Origin: Rheinheimera tangshanensis
Lineage (GTDB): Bacteria > Pseudomonadota > Gammaproteobacteria > Enterobacterales > Alteromonadaceae
DNA: 64,000 bases
NCBI RefSeq assembly: GCF_014645135.1
Contig: NZ_BMLH01000005.1
Location: forward strand, 124,001-188,000
Direction: 5' to 3'
Shown here: positions 47,192 through 56,129 of the stretch, one piece after another
Layout of the letters: the number at the start of each line of letters is the position of its first letter
Position numbering within the stretch: the stretch's first letter is position 1
Notes under the pieces: generated by a model
The model's input: the letters and a program-made list of their open reading frames with translations, nothing else
The model's database searches: none
Told to the model about the DNA's origin: nothing
Position numbers and translations under genes: made by a program

Positions 47192-48243
47192 TGCACGATT
47201 TTTTTATTGGCGACCGTAAAATTGGCCCATTTGAAAAACCTTTTATCATTGCGGAAATGTCAGGTAATCATGGCCAGTCACTGGATAAAGCCAAGGCGCT
47301 GATTGATGCTGCGGCTGCGGCTGGCGCTGATGCACTCAAACTTCAGACTTATACCCCCGATACTATTACCCTGGATGTGCATCAAGGAGAATTTTTTATT
47401 GCCGACCCCAATAGCCTTTGGCAAGGCAACTCTTTATACAATTTATATCAACAGGCCATGACGCCGTGGGAATGGCATGAAGAGTTATTTGCTTATGCAA
47501 ATAGCAAAGGTATGCTTGCTTTTAGTACTCCGTTTGATTTGACCGCTGTGGAGTTTCTTGAACAGTTAAATGTGCCCTGCTACAAAATAGCCTCTTTTGA
47601 AAATATTGATCATGCGTTGCTTGCAGCGGTAGCCCGAACCGGTAAACCAGTCATTGTCTCCACAGGGATGGCAACTCAGGCTGAACTGGCAGAATCGGTG
47701 CAAGTGTTACGAGAAAATGGCTGCAAAGACCTGGTTTTGTTGAAATGTACTAGCAATTACCCTGCCCGTCCTGTGGATGCAAACTTGCTGACAATACCTC
47801 ATCTGGCTGCGCTTTTTGATTGCCAGGTCGGGCTGTCCGATCACACCCCTGGTGTTGGTGTTTCTGTTGCCGCTGTAGCCCTTGGCGCTACCGTGATAGA
47901 AAAGCACTTTGTTTTGGATCGTAAAGGGGGAGAAGTCGACGCTGAATTCTCCCTTGAGCCTGATGAACTGAAACTGTTGGTTGAGGAAACAGCCAGAGCC
48001 AGAGATGCGCTGGGTAAGGTGCATTATGGTTGTACAGAAAAAGAGGTAGCCTCCAGAGTACATCGTCGTTCCTTGTATATAGCAGAGGATCTCCCTGCCG
48101 GAGCTATATTGACTGCAAAGAACTTACGTTCAGTGCGCCCTGGATTAGGTCTACCCCCTAAGTATCTGCCTATGTTGCTTGGTAAAGCTCTTAAAGTATC
48201 AGCGAAAAAAGGTACGGCAATGAGCTGGGAGTTGCTGGCATGA
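47191..48243 (+). CDS. pseI: Pseudaminic acid synthase
   Basis: Condenses the 6-deoxy-diacetamido-altrose with phosphoenolpyruvate to give pseudaminic acid. The 350-aa protein has the NeuB-type TIM barrel (IIAEMSGNHGQSLDKAKALI, ADALKLQTYTPDTITLD, VGLSDHTPGVGVSVAAVALG, EKHFVLDRKGGEVDAEFSLE) and a C-terminal SAF antifreeze-like domain (about 285-350). The HGQSLDKA and Y/T PDT segments separate PseI from sialic acid synthases. It starts within TAATG, sharing one base with the pseG stop. Confidence 0.93.
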   Translation: MHDFFIGDRKIGPFEKPFIIAEMSGNHGQSLDKAKALIDAAAAAGADALKLQTYTPDTITLDVHQGEFFIADPNSLWQGNSLYNLYQQAMTPWEWHEELFAYANSKGMLAFSTPFDLTAVEFLEQLNVPCYKIASFENIDHALLAAVARTGKPVIVSTGMATQAELAESVQVLRENGCKDLVLLKCTSNYPARPVDANLLTIPHLAALFDCQVGLSDHTPGVGVSVAAVALGATVIEKHFVLDRKGGEVDAEFSLEPDELKLLVEETARARDALGKVHYGCTEKEVASRVHRRSLYIAEDLPAGAILTAKNLRSVRPGLGLPPKYLPMLLGKALKVSAKKGTAMSWELLA

Positions 48244-49166
48244 CAAAAGCGTTGCAGGTTGTTTTGTTTGGTGCCAGTAAAGCTGGGGAATTCTTTCTCA
48301 GTCAGAACCCTAACCTGAACATCACTGCATTTATTGACAACGACCCAAGCCGTCACGGCCAGAAGTTATCAGGTATTGCTGTGCTGCCTCCTGACGAACT
48401 TTTAAGTCTGGATTATGATCAGATTGTTATTACCAGCCAATGGGTTGACGCTATTAGCGCCCAGTTGCAACAACTTGGAGTTCCGGCTGAAAAAATTGTG
48501 GTCCCGGCTAAACAACAAGTAAAAGCGACACTACCTTTTTTACATAGCGCCACGCTGGAAATGGCCCATGTTCTGCTTTTGAGGTTAAACCAGTTTTTAC
48601 AACAGCATGGTATACGACCATGTCTTGATTCAGGAACCTTGCTAGGCGTGACGCGACAGCAGGCATTGATCCCCTGGGATGACGATATAGATCTGGCAAT
48701 AGACCAGTCAGAGTTCAGTACTTTACTTAAGGTTATCCCTGATTTTATTCCTCAACTGCCACACCAGAACCTTTTGAATTGGCAAGTACTGGTGTTAAAT
48801 GTAAATGACGAGGATTGTTGCATAAATATAGAATTCACCCCTAAACCCGGCGCAGACTTTGTACCTTTTGATATCAGTCTGCAACTGAGGCGTGAACAAG
48901 CTGGATACTCAGAGCTGGTTTCTTCTGCGGGTTTATTTTTTGCTCCGGCCCATCATTTTGCGCAATTTCAACAAAAAGAATTTCTAGGCCAGCGTTTTTA
49001 CGTTCCAACAGACACTGACGGTTTTCTGACCTTTATGTACGGCGATTGGCAAGAACCTAAAAAAGGCACAAAAATTACCGAATACAACAACAGGCGTGCT
49101 CAACTCTCCCATGACCATTGCCAGCCCCGTGTGAAAAAACGTTTGCTTGGCGAGCCTTCGCAGTGA
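48240..49166 (+). CDS. LicD-family transferase with N-terminal sugar/nucleotide-binding-like domain
   Basis: A 308-aa two-domain protein. Residues 1-95 resemble the Rossmann-like N-terminal domain of PglD-type or C-methyltransferase C-terminal proteins (VVLFGASKAGEFFL, NITAFIDNDPSRHGQ, YDQIVITSQW). Residues 105-305 are a LicD nucleotidyltransferase-fold domain with CLDSGTLLGVTRQQALIPWD and the acidic DDDID at 147-151. LicD enzymes transfer phosphocholine, or in fungal relatives mannosyl-phosphate, onto sugars. Here it could add a phospho-substituent to pseudaminic acid; the donor is unknown and there is no choline uptake or kinase gene in view. It overlaps pseI and the next gene by 4 nt each. 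Confidence 0.8.
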   Translation: MTKALQVVLFGASKAGEFFLSQNPNLNITAFIDNDPSRHGQKLSGIAVLPPDELLSLDYDQIVITSQWVDAISAQLQQLGVPAEKIVVPAKQQVKATLPFLHSATLEMAHVLLLRLNQFLQQHGIRPCLDSGTLLGVTRQQALIPWDDDIDLAIDQSEFSTLLKVIPDFIPQLPHQNLLNWQVLVLNVNDEDCCINIEFTPKPGADFVPFDISLQLRREQAGYSELVSSAGLFFAPAHHFAQFQQKEFLGQRFYVPTDTDGFLTFMYGDWQEPKKGTKITEYNNRRAQLSHDHCQPRVKKRLLGEPSQ

Positions 49167-50101
49167 AAGTGTTATTAAGCAGTGCTGGCGCCAAGATTCC
49201 ATTATTGCAGGCATTAAAAAATGCGGCCTTAAAGCTACAGCCAGATGCCAAAATTATCGCAGGAGACAGCTCAAAGCCTGTAGTCAGTCAGTATTTTGCG
49301 GACCAATTCTGGCATATGCCTTTGTGCAATAAATCTAATCTAGATGCAATCAAAGTAGGCCTGGCTGAATATCAAATCACCCACATAATCCCCAGCAGGG
49401 ATGGTGAACTGATGTTCTGGTCGGAACAAAAAAAGGCACTAAAACTTTTGGGCATCGAGGTACTGGTCTCTGCTGAAGAAGTCATTCAGTTGTGTCTGGA
49501 TAAATTTAGCTTTGCCCAAATTAAGACTCATCCTAAATGTAAAGTGATCCCCGCCCTGCTTCATCCTGATGAGTCAGCTGACTTGTGGGTGGTCAAAGAG
49601 CGTTATGGTGCAGGAAGTCAGAATCTTGGCCTTAAACTGACCACCCAAGAGGCGCTTCATCACGCAAAAACAATGCAATGCCCGCTGTACCAGCCATTTA
49701 TTCAGGGCACAGAAATTAGCGTGGATGCCTGGTTAGACAAAAATAGCAAACTAAAAGGCCATATTTGCCGTTACCGGACTAAAGTGCAGCATGGTGAATC
49801 ACAAATAAGCCAAACCGTATATCTGCCCCAGTATGATGAGTGGATCAAAACTCTGCTGGAACAGTTGCAACTGACTGGTCCTGTGGTACTGCAAGCTATT
49901 ATTGATAAGCATCAACAGTTGCATATTATTGAGTGCAATAGCAGGTTTGGCGGTGCTTCTACTTTGGGTATTAAAGCCGGCGTCGATAGCCTCTACTGGA
50001 GTTTGGCGGAATCGATGGCAATAGATATAACTCAACTGCCTTTTACGCCAGCAAAGCAAACTATTACACAAGTTCGTTATGCCGGAGACTTGTATCTGTG
50101 A
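49163..50101 (+). CDS. ATP-grasp enzyme in the pseudaminic acid operon
   Basis: A 312-aa protein of the carbamoyl-phosphate-synthase-like ATP-grasp type. The N-terminal Rossmann-like part begins VKVLLSSAGAKIPLLQALKN. The central VVKERYGAGSQNLGL and the C-terminal LHIIECNSRFGGASTLGIKA provide the ATP and metal-binding residues. Such enzymes ligate a carboxylate to an amine through an acyl phosphate. I start it at the GTG at 49163 inside GTGA, coupled to the LicD stop; the frame also reads upstream to 49118. Its substrate is unknown, and an amino-acid or carboxylate decoration of the sugar is only one idea. Confidence 0.78.
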   Translation: MKVLLSSAGAKIPLLQALKNAALKLQPDAKIIAGDSSKPVVSQYFADQFWHMPLCNKSNLDAIKVGLAEYQITHIIPSRDGELMFWSEQKKALKLLGIEVLVSAEEVIQLCLDKFSFAQIKTHPKCKVIPALLHPDESADLWVVKERYGAGSQNLGLKLTTQEALHHAKTMQCPLYQPFIQGTEISVDAWLDKNSKLKGHICRYRTKVQHGESQISQTVYLPQYDEWIKTLLEQLQLTGPVVLQAIIDKHQQLHIIECNSRFGGASTLGIKAGVDSLYWSLAESMAIDITQLPFTPAKQTITQVRYAGDLYL

Positions 50102-50799
50102 TTTATATTTTTGATTTGGATGACACGCTGTATGACGAACGTCAGTACGTCGAAAGTGGTTTTCGTGCAGTCGCAGCATACGCCGCCAAACAGTGGGGAC
50201 TGGATGCAACAAATTGTTACGAACAATTGGTCGGATTGCTGGACACTCAGGGGCGGGGTCGTATTTTTGATGATTTCCTTGCAGGCCACAGTCTGAGTAG
50301 TAAAAGTAACATTCAGGCTTGCGTCCACACTTACCGCTTGCACAAACCCAAGCTGACCTTACCAACAGAACACTTACAGCTACTGCAGCTATTACCCAAA
50401 CCTTTGTACCTAGTGACTGATGGCCACAAGATAGTACAACAGAACAAGGTAGATGCTCTTGGGATAGCAGCCTTATTTAAACGAGTTTTTATAACCCACC
50501 GTTTTGGCATTAAACATGCTAAGCCTTCTACACATTGTTTTGAATTGATTAAAAAAGCAGAAAAATGTGATTGGCAGGATATGGTGTATATAGGCGATAA
50601 CCCAGCGAAGGATTTTGTGAACTTGAATAAGCTTGGGATGAATACCATAAGGGTATTAACTGGTGTGCATCGACAGGTAATTGCACAAAAAGGCTTTGAT
50701 GCTCTCAGAACCATTCGCACTTTGATAGAGCTAGGCTCAAGTGAAAAGATGCCAGCTAATTTTGCTGATGTAAGGCGACCAAAAGATTGCCAAAACTAA
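50098..50799 (+). CDS. HAD-superfamily hydrolase in the pseudaminic acid operon
   Basis: A 233-aa haloacid-dehalogenase-type phosphatase. Motif I is FDLDDTLYDE with nucleophile Asp6 and acid/base Asp8; motif II is LYLVTDG, and the last motif YIGDNPAKDFVNLNKLGM supplies the metal-binding acidic residues. A helical cap lies between (about 20-90). It starts at a GTG overlapping the ATP-grasp stop (GTGA). It may dephosphorylate a sugar phosphate or act on the product of its ATP-grasp neighbour; the substrate is not evident. Confidence 0.82.
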   Translation: MIYIFDLDDTLYDERQYVESGFRAVAAYAAKQWGLDATNCYEQLVGLLDTQGRGRIFDDFLAGHSLSSKSNIQACVHTYRLHKPKLTLPTEHLQLLQLLPKPLYLVTDGHKIVQQNKVDALGIAALFKRVFITHRFGIKHAKPSTHCFELIKKAEKCDWQDMVYIGDNPAKDFVNLNKLGMNTIRVLTGVHRQVIAQKGFDALRTIRTLIELGSSEKMPANFADVRRPKDCQN

Positions 50800-50835
50800 T
50801 TACCACCATCAAATCGTCTGCGGGAGCATTATAAA

Positions 50836-51744
50836 ATGCGAAGAAAAATCTTAGTCTTAGGTGGTGGAGGCTTTATTGGTTCGCACTTAGTTGCAGCATT
50901 GAGTCAGACACAGCATCAGATCCAAGTGGCTGGCAATAATCTTCTCTCTTCCGGCAACAGTAATGTGGACTATCTATCTGGCAATTTAAGCAGTCAGATC
51001 TATCAGCAATGCACTACGCCTGATCTGATATTTCATCTTGCTGGCGGCGCATCAGTTGCTTCCTCGTTACAAGATCCTAACCATGATTTCGACAAGACAT
51101 TACCTCACTTGAGTGCTCTACTGCACAAGATGCAAGTCGATTGGCCGCAAGCAAGGCTGATTTATCTGTCCAGTGCAGCCGTCTATGGTGAAAACGCTTC
51201 TAATAATACTTCAATTAGATGTCAGCTTAAACCTATGTCACCGTATGGCTTACACAAGCAACTGGCCGAAGAGATGATCCAATTTTATAGCCGTCGTTAC
51301 AATATATCTGCGCAAATAGTGCGGCCATTTTCGGTCTATGGTGAGGGACTACGCAAACAACTCTTATGGGATGCGCTGAGCAAAGCACAGCGTGGCGAAT
51401 TTAGTTATTTTGGCGATGGAGAGCAGCAAAGAGATTGGGTTTATATCCATGATCTAATTGATTTTCTGTTGCACCTGATGACTCAACAGCTCAATAAACA
51501 GAATCAACTTCTTAATGCAGGTACCGGAGATGGTATTGCGATTAAAACACTTCTCACTATGCTTTTAAAAACAGCGGGATATCATCAAACTCCAATTTTT
51601 TCTTCGATTGGTAAACCTGGCGACCCTGACAATCTGGTTTCTTGTCGTCAGGAGCAAATATCCTATCCACAACTACAACAGACCAGCTTGCAACTGGGAC
51701 TGGAGCGTTATGTTGGGTGGTTTAAGCAGCAGGAGCGATTATGA
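50836..51744 (+). CDS. NAD-dependent epimerase/dehydratase (extended SDR)
   Basis: A 302-aa extended short-chain dehydrogenase acting on a nucleotide sugar. The NAD-binding loop is GGGGFIGSH near residues 9-17, followed by FHLAGGASV, LSSAAVYGEN and the catalytic YGLHK; the C-terminal part has FGDGEQQRDWVYIHDL. It follows the HAD gene after 36 nt and overlaps the glycosyltransferase start by 4 nt. It could make the donor sugar of that transferase; the exact reaction cannot be told. Confidence 0.82.
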   Translation: MRRKILVLGGGGFIGSHLVAALSQTQHQIQVAGNNLLSSGNSNVDYLSGNLSSQIYQQCTTPDLIFHLAGGASVASSLQDPNHDFDKTLPHLSALLHKMQVDWPQARLIYLSSAAVYGENASNNTSIRCQLKPMSPYGLHKQLAEEMIQFYSRRYNISAQIVRPFSVYGEGLRKQLLWDALSKAQRGEFSYFGDGEQQRDWVYIHDLIDFLLHLMTQQLNKQNQLLNAGTGDGIAIKTLLTMLLKTAGYHQTPIFSSIGKPGDPDNLVSCRQEQISYPQLQQTSLQLGLERYVGWFKQQERL

Positions 51745-52889
51745 AAAAAATCGGAATTTGCGTCATCGTAAATGAAGGCTGGTTTGGCGGGATCAACTAC
51801 TTTCTTAGTCTATTGTCTGCGCTCAATCAGTACCCTCACCCAGAGCAAGAATACTATGTACTGACTAATCGGAGCGATATTTTCAATCAGGGTTATCGAC
51901 CACATATTAACATTATTCAATGTGATTACCTGGCTGACAATTCTGAGCGTATCAGGAAGTTGTGTCGTCACTTTAAGACTAACATCAAGTTAGCTTATTA
52001 CGCCCGGCGTCATAAGCTGGATCTGATTACCCATGCTATTCCTGGTAAGCGATTTCTTCCCCCAACCGTTTACTGGATGCCTGATTTTCAACACTGCCAT
52101 TTACCTGCTTTGTTCAGTGAAGCAGAGCTTCGCGGCAGAGACCAAAGTATGGAGATGGTCGCTGAACGTTCTGGTCATCTGCTGTTAAGCAGCGAGTCCG
52201 CGGAGAGCGATTTCAGGAGATTTTATCCTGCGTACCAGTCTGTTCAAACTCATGTACTGCGATTTGTACCCTATATTCAAGAAGAAGATCTTGCCTATCA
52301 ACAGCAGGTGCTTGAACAGTCACAGGTAGAGGAAGATTTCTTCTATCTTCCAAATCAATTTTGGGTACATAAAAACCATGCGGTTGTGGTAGACGCGCTA
52401 CTGCAGTTGCCACCTGAGATCAAAGTGATGTGCACGGGAAGCTTGAATGACTACCGCAATGCAGCCCATATTGAACAGCTACTGCAACGGATTAAGGAGC
52501 TTGGACTCGAGGAGAGATTTATTGTTCTTGGTCTGGTAGAGCGCGATAAGATGATGTCTCTGATGGCTCAAGCTTTGGCCGTGATCAACCCTTCGCTTTT
52601 TGAAGGCTGGAGTACCACAGTGGAAGAGTCTAAATATACAGGTAAAAAGATTATCCTCTCCGATCTTGCGGTGCATCGTGAACAGGCTCCTGCAGATGCT
52701 GTTTATTTTTCGCCTCAGGATCCTTCAGCACTGGCCGCAGCTATGTTGCATATTTGGCAGGAAAGAAATGATGAAAGACAGCGAGCTGTTAGCAGATTTA
52801 CTCAAGCCAGAATTAATTTAGCTGATAATCGCGCATTATTTGCCGAAAAATATCAAGCGATCGTCTCAGCTCTACTTCAACAAGTTTAA
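51741..52889 (+). CDS. GT4-type glycosyltransferase
   Basis: A 382-aa GT-B glycosyltransferase. The N-terminal acceptor half begins KKIGICVIVNEGWFGGINYF. The C-terminal donor half has LPNQFWVHKNHAVVVDALLQ, RFIVLGLVERDKMMSLMAQA and the EX7E-type region INPSLFEGWSTTVEESKYTG. No membrane segments are seen. It may extend a flagellin glycan or a polysaccharide; the acceptor is unknown. It overlaps the epimerase gene by 4 nt. Confidence 0.85.
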   Translation: MKKIGICVIVNEGWFGGINYFLSLLSALNQYPHPEQEYYVLTNRSDIFNQGYRPHINIIQCDYLADNSERIRKLCRHFKTNIKLAYYARRHKLDLITHAIPGKRFLPPTVYWMPDFQHCHLPALFSEAELRGRDQSMEMVAERSGHLLLSSESAESDFRRFYPAYQSVQTHVLRFVPYIQEEDLAYQQQVLEQSQVEEDFFYLPNQFWVHKNHAVVVDALLQLPPEIKVMCTGSLNDYRNAAHIEQLLQRIKELGLEERFIVLGLVERDKMMSLMAQALAVINPSLFEGWSTTVEESKYTGKKIILSDLAVHREQAPADAVYFSPQDPSALAAAMLHIWQERNDERQRAVSRFTQARINLADNRALFAEKYQAIVSALLQQV

Positions 52890-52899
52890 GGAACAACAG

Positions 52900-53823
52900 A
52901 TGTCCGCGACCCCCGAGCAACCAGATATCAATGCAATAGTTCGAAACGCCATGAGCTCTGTGCATAAAAGGCTATCAGATATGATGGTTTTACAGGGCCG
53001 TGCTCTGGCCGTTGCCAACCAACAACGTACTGATATAAAAAGCCTGCACGATGCCGAGTTTAAGGTTTTCTCTCAATTTGGAGAAGATGGCATCATTCAA
53101 TATCTAATCAAAGAAACTAACATCTCTGAAAAAGAAGCTACTTTTATAGAATTTGGAGTCGAGAGTTATCTTGAATCAAATACCCGTTTCTTATTAGTAA
53201 ACAATAACTGGCGAGGCCTGGTTTTTGATGGTTCTGAGCGAAATGTAGAGACTATTAAAAAGCAAGATTTCTATTGGCGAAATGACTTGACCGCAGTGCA
53301 TGCCTGGATTGACCGCGATAACATCAATCAATTAATTAGTAATGCTGGGTTTTCTGGTGATATTGGCTTGTTGAGCGTCGATATCGACGGCAATGATTAT
53401 TGGGTGTGGCAAGCAATTGATGCAGTCAATCCGGTGATAGTGGCTGTAGAATGGAACAGTGTCTTTGGCCCGGAAGCTGCGATTTCTATTCCTTATGATC
53501 CCAAATTTTTTCGCACCGATGCTCATTACAGTAACCTTTATTATGGCGCGTCCATTTCGGCCTTTGAGTATCTTGGAAAGCAAAAGGGTTACTCACTAAT
53601 TGGCTCCAACATCGCTGGCAATAACCTGTTCTTCGTGCGCAATGATCGTTTAGGCGCCCTAAAGCCCCTCAAAGCACAAGAAGCTTTCGTGAAATCCCGT
53701 ATTCGTGAAGCAAGAGATCCGGAAGGTAAACTGAGCTATTTATCTGGGGACGCTAGGTTTAAAGAAATCATAGGCTTGAAAGTAATTGACGTGATTAGAG
53801 GATATGAGTATCCACTCTCATAA
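52900..53823 (+). CDS. FkbM-like methyltransferase domain protein
   Basis: A 307-aa protein whose central part (about 60-230) resembles SAM-dependent methyltransferases of the FkbM group: FSQFGEDGIIQYLIKE, TFIEFGVESYLESNTRFLL, GLVFDGSE, LLSVDIDGNDYWVWQAI and IVAVEWNSVFGPEAAI. Start ATG at 52900 has AAGGA 7 nt upstream; an upstream in-frame ATG at 52840 lies inside the glycosyltransferase gene. It ends the first transcriptional block of the island. O-methylation of the glycan is the likely role, but relatives are often only called hypothetical. Confidence 0.65.
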   Translation: MSATPEQPDINAIVRNAMSSVHKRLSDMMVLQGRALAVANQQRTDIKSLHDAEFKVFSQFGEDGIIQYLIKETNISEKEATFIEFGVESYLESNTRFLLVNNNWRGLVFDGSERNVETIKKQDFYWRNDLTAVHAWIDRDNINQLISNAGFSGDIGLLSVDIDGNDYWVWQAIDAVNPVIVAVEWNSVFGPEAAISIPYDPKFFRTDAHYSNLYYGASISAFEYLGKQKGYSLIGSNIAGNNLFFVRNDRLGALKPLKAQEAFVKSRIREARDPEGKLSYLSGDARFKEIIGLKVIDVIRGYEYPLS

Positions 53824-53961
53824 AGGCTAACACTGTCATAGATTTAAATACAAAGCAGCCCCAGCTCCCTTAGTAAATGACATTAAATGCCTAACATAAA
53901 AAATATAGTCGTACTCTGTAATTATCATAGCAGAACACCTGAAAACTGATGGTTTAAAATA
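53824..53961. other. 138-nt gap separating the pseudaminic and legionaminic-type blocks
   Basis: An AT-rich spacer with no gene. It has a possible AT-rich promoter-like stretch just before 53962 (GGTTTAAAATAATG) but no confident -35/-10 pair and no clear terminator hairpin. It marks a visible change to more AT-rich coding sequence. Confidence 0.35.
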
Positions 53962-55455
53962 ATGAATAATGATGCTTACGCAAGATTTTATCAGGACTTT
54001 CTATACTACAAAAAATTTCTATCTGAAATTTTTCCTCGCGATTCATTAGCAACTACAGGCGAGAAAATAATTCATATTGTTATTTCGCCTTGGATGGGCA
54101 CTGCTGTGCCATGGTATTCTATAACAATCGGTCTATTACTCTCAAAAAAAAACTATAACGTTAAATTCATTCTAGATGACTTGCCTTTTGGTCAATCAGT
54201 ATCATTCTTTGCATTTCAAAAAAGACTAATCGGAATGATTCTATATAGAGTCAACCTTCACTTTGGTATTAAGTGGTCAGCTCTTTCGGACTATGCGTCT
54301 AACGAGATTCCGATCAATCGTGATCTTGTCAATAAAATTGCTCAATTAAATTCTATTCACTTCACGAAAGGCGAGCTAAACGCAGAAAAACGATCAGCCT
54401 ATGAAGAGAAAATAAAGCCACAGTTAGTCGAAGCGCAAAAGCTTTATAAGGCGTACATAGATATCGAATCACCTAAAAAATTTTTATTACCAGGAGGCAT
54501 ATGGGGAAATTCAGGAATATTGATGCAACTGTGTAGAGAAAACATAATTGAGGCAGCTACATACGATAGCGGCGATGAATTGGTCTTATTTTCGCACAAC
54601 GGTGTGGCCTCTCAACTTAAAGATATTCCTTCAGTTTTTCATAAGGTATGGTCTAATGAAGAAGAAAGAAATTTCGCGCGTGATTCCGGTAAAAACTTTC
54701 TGACAAATAGAATGAATGGCCTTGATGGAGGTTTTTCATTTTTTAATGAAAAATCTTTGACAATAAATGATGATGATTTTTATTTAATGCTTTTAAACTC
54801 AGTTTGGGATAGTGCTGCTCTGGGCTTACATACTGTCTATACATCATATTTTGAATGGGTAATAAGCTCAATTAATTGGGTTCTTGATAATACAACATCT
54901 AAAATAGTCATCCGCAAGCATCCTGCTGAACGTGTACCTTCGTTGGACAACACAGATAACTATCTCTACAGAATAGAAGAGCTGTATAAGAATACATCCA
55001 AAGTAATTTTCATAGATAGTTTACAGGATATAAGCAGTTATCAATTGATAAAAAGAGCAAAATGCGTTTTAGGGTTTTCGAGTACCGCAATAGTTGAAGC
55101 GGTCGCACTTGGTGTTCCAAGCATTATTACCTCCTCTGCATACTATGCCGACCTGGGCGTAGCCTATACAGCAGATAGCGAAGCTCAATATCATCACTAT
55201 TTACGAGAGGCTGCAAATAAGCGGCTGCATGTTTCAGCGGAAATGCAAGCGAAAGCCTGTGTTATTAACCACATAACACAACGTTGCAACTGGGTTAAGA
55301 CGAAGTTCACCCCTCAACCCCAAAACTTTCAGGTATGGGTTAGATATAAATCTATCGAACCACTTGAATCAGACCTCGTAATGCAAGCCTTAGTAGAAAA
55401 CACACCGACATCATATTTAAAGCACAAGATGTACTTTACCGCTCAAACTAATTAA
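53962..55455 (+). CDS. Unassigned GT-B-like / capsule-synthesis-like protein
   Basis: A 497-aa protein I cannot assign to a named function. The N-terminal half has IIHIVISPWMGTAVPWYSIT and LLPGGIWGNSGILMQLCREN, where YDSGDEL follows shortly. The C-terminal half resembles the donor domain of CDP-glycerol or Kdo-type capsule transferases: SKIVIRKHPAERVPS, VIFIDSLQDISSYQLIKRAK and VLGFSSTAIVEAVALGVPSI. No membrane helix is evident. It opens the AT-rich block. A transferase role for the island's acidic sugar is a plausible inference, as no Maf-type transferase is in the window. Confidence 0.55.
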   Translation: MNNDAYARFYQDFLYYKKFLSEIFPRDSLATTGEKIIHIVISPWMGTAVPWYSITIGLLLSKKNYNVKFILDDLPFGQSVSFFAFQKRLIGMILYRVNLHFGIKWSALSDYASNEIPINRDLVNKIAQLNSIHFTKGELNAEKRSAYEEKIKPQLVEAQKLYKAYIDIESPKKFLLPGGIWGNSGILMQLCRENIIEAATYDSGDELVLFSHNGVASQLKDIPSVFHKVWSNEEERNFARDSGKNFLTNRMNGLDGGFSFFNEKSLTINDDDFYLMLLNSVWDSAALGLHTVYTSYFEWVISSINWVLDNTTSKIVIRKHPAERVPSLDNTDNYLYRIEELYKNTSKVIFIDSLQDISSYQLIKRAKCVLGFSSTAIVEAVALGVPSIITSSAYYADLGVAYTADSEAQYHHYLREAANKRLHVSAEMQAKACVINHITQRCNWVKTKFTPQPQNFQVWVRYKSIEPLESDLVMQALVENTPTSYLKHKMYFTAQTN

Positions 55456-55475
55456 TTGTTGCAATAGGATTAAAT

Positions 55476-56111
55476 ATGACTTTTATAAAAAAAATAAAGC
55501 GCACAATTAGCAACTTACTAATTACCCTATTAAAAGATGAAATTTCGAAAGAAGTACATACTGCGATACGTAAGAAACCCTCATATATTTGCACTACCGC
55601 AGACACAACAGTATTTTTAAGCGAAGCAAAAGTCGAAAACTTAAGTCGCGACAGAGATAAAATTATCATTGGCAGCAATTCATATATTCGTGGTGAACTG
55701 TTAGTCTATGCACATAGTGGTCAAATAAACGTTGGTGATTGGTGCTATATTGGCGCTGGAACAAGGCTATGGTCTATGGCATCCATCTCTATAGGAAATA
55801 GAGTTTTAATATCTCACAATGTTAACATTATTGACAATACTGCTCACTCCAGGACACCTTCGGAAAGACACGAGCATTTTAAAAATATAGTTACCACTGG
55901 GCATCCAAGAAATATAGAAGATATACCCGGGTTACAAGCAGATAGAATCGTCATTGAGGATGACGTCTGGATAGGTTTTGGAGTGACGATTTTAAAAGGT
56001 GTTAAGATTGGTGCAAACTCTATTATTTATGCCAACTCAGTTGTATTACATGATGTTCCACCGAACTCTACATACAGAAATAGAATTGAACCAATAATTA
56101 GTCCGATCTAA
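55476..56111 (+). CDS. Hexapeptide-repeat acyltransferase (WbbJ-like)
   Basis: A 211-aa left-handed beta-helix acyltransferase. Hexapeptide repeats run from about residue 60 to 195: IIIGSNSYIRGELLV, INVGDWCYIGAGTRLWSMAS, ISIGNRVLISHNVNIIDNTA, IVIEDDVWIGFGVTILKGVK, IGANSIIYANSVVL. The catalytic-type His is in NTAHSRTPSERHEHF. It probably O- or N-acetylates a sugar. The AT-rich gene lies 20 nt after the previous one. It is one candidate for the missing PseH or LegH acetylation step. Confidence 0.82.
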   Translation: MTFIKKIKRTISNLLITLLKDEISKEVHTAIRKKPSYICTTADTTVFLSEAKVENLSRDRDKIIIGSNSYIRGELLVYAHSGQINVGDWCYIGAGTRLWSMASISIGNRVLISHNVNIIDNTAHSRTPSERHEHFKNIVTTGHPRNIEDIPGLQADRIVIEDDVWIGFGVTILKGVKIGANSIIYANSVVLHDVPPNSTYRNRIEPIISPI

Positions 56112-56129
56112 TTTTCAAAGGTAGAGCGT

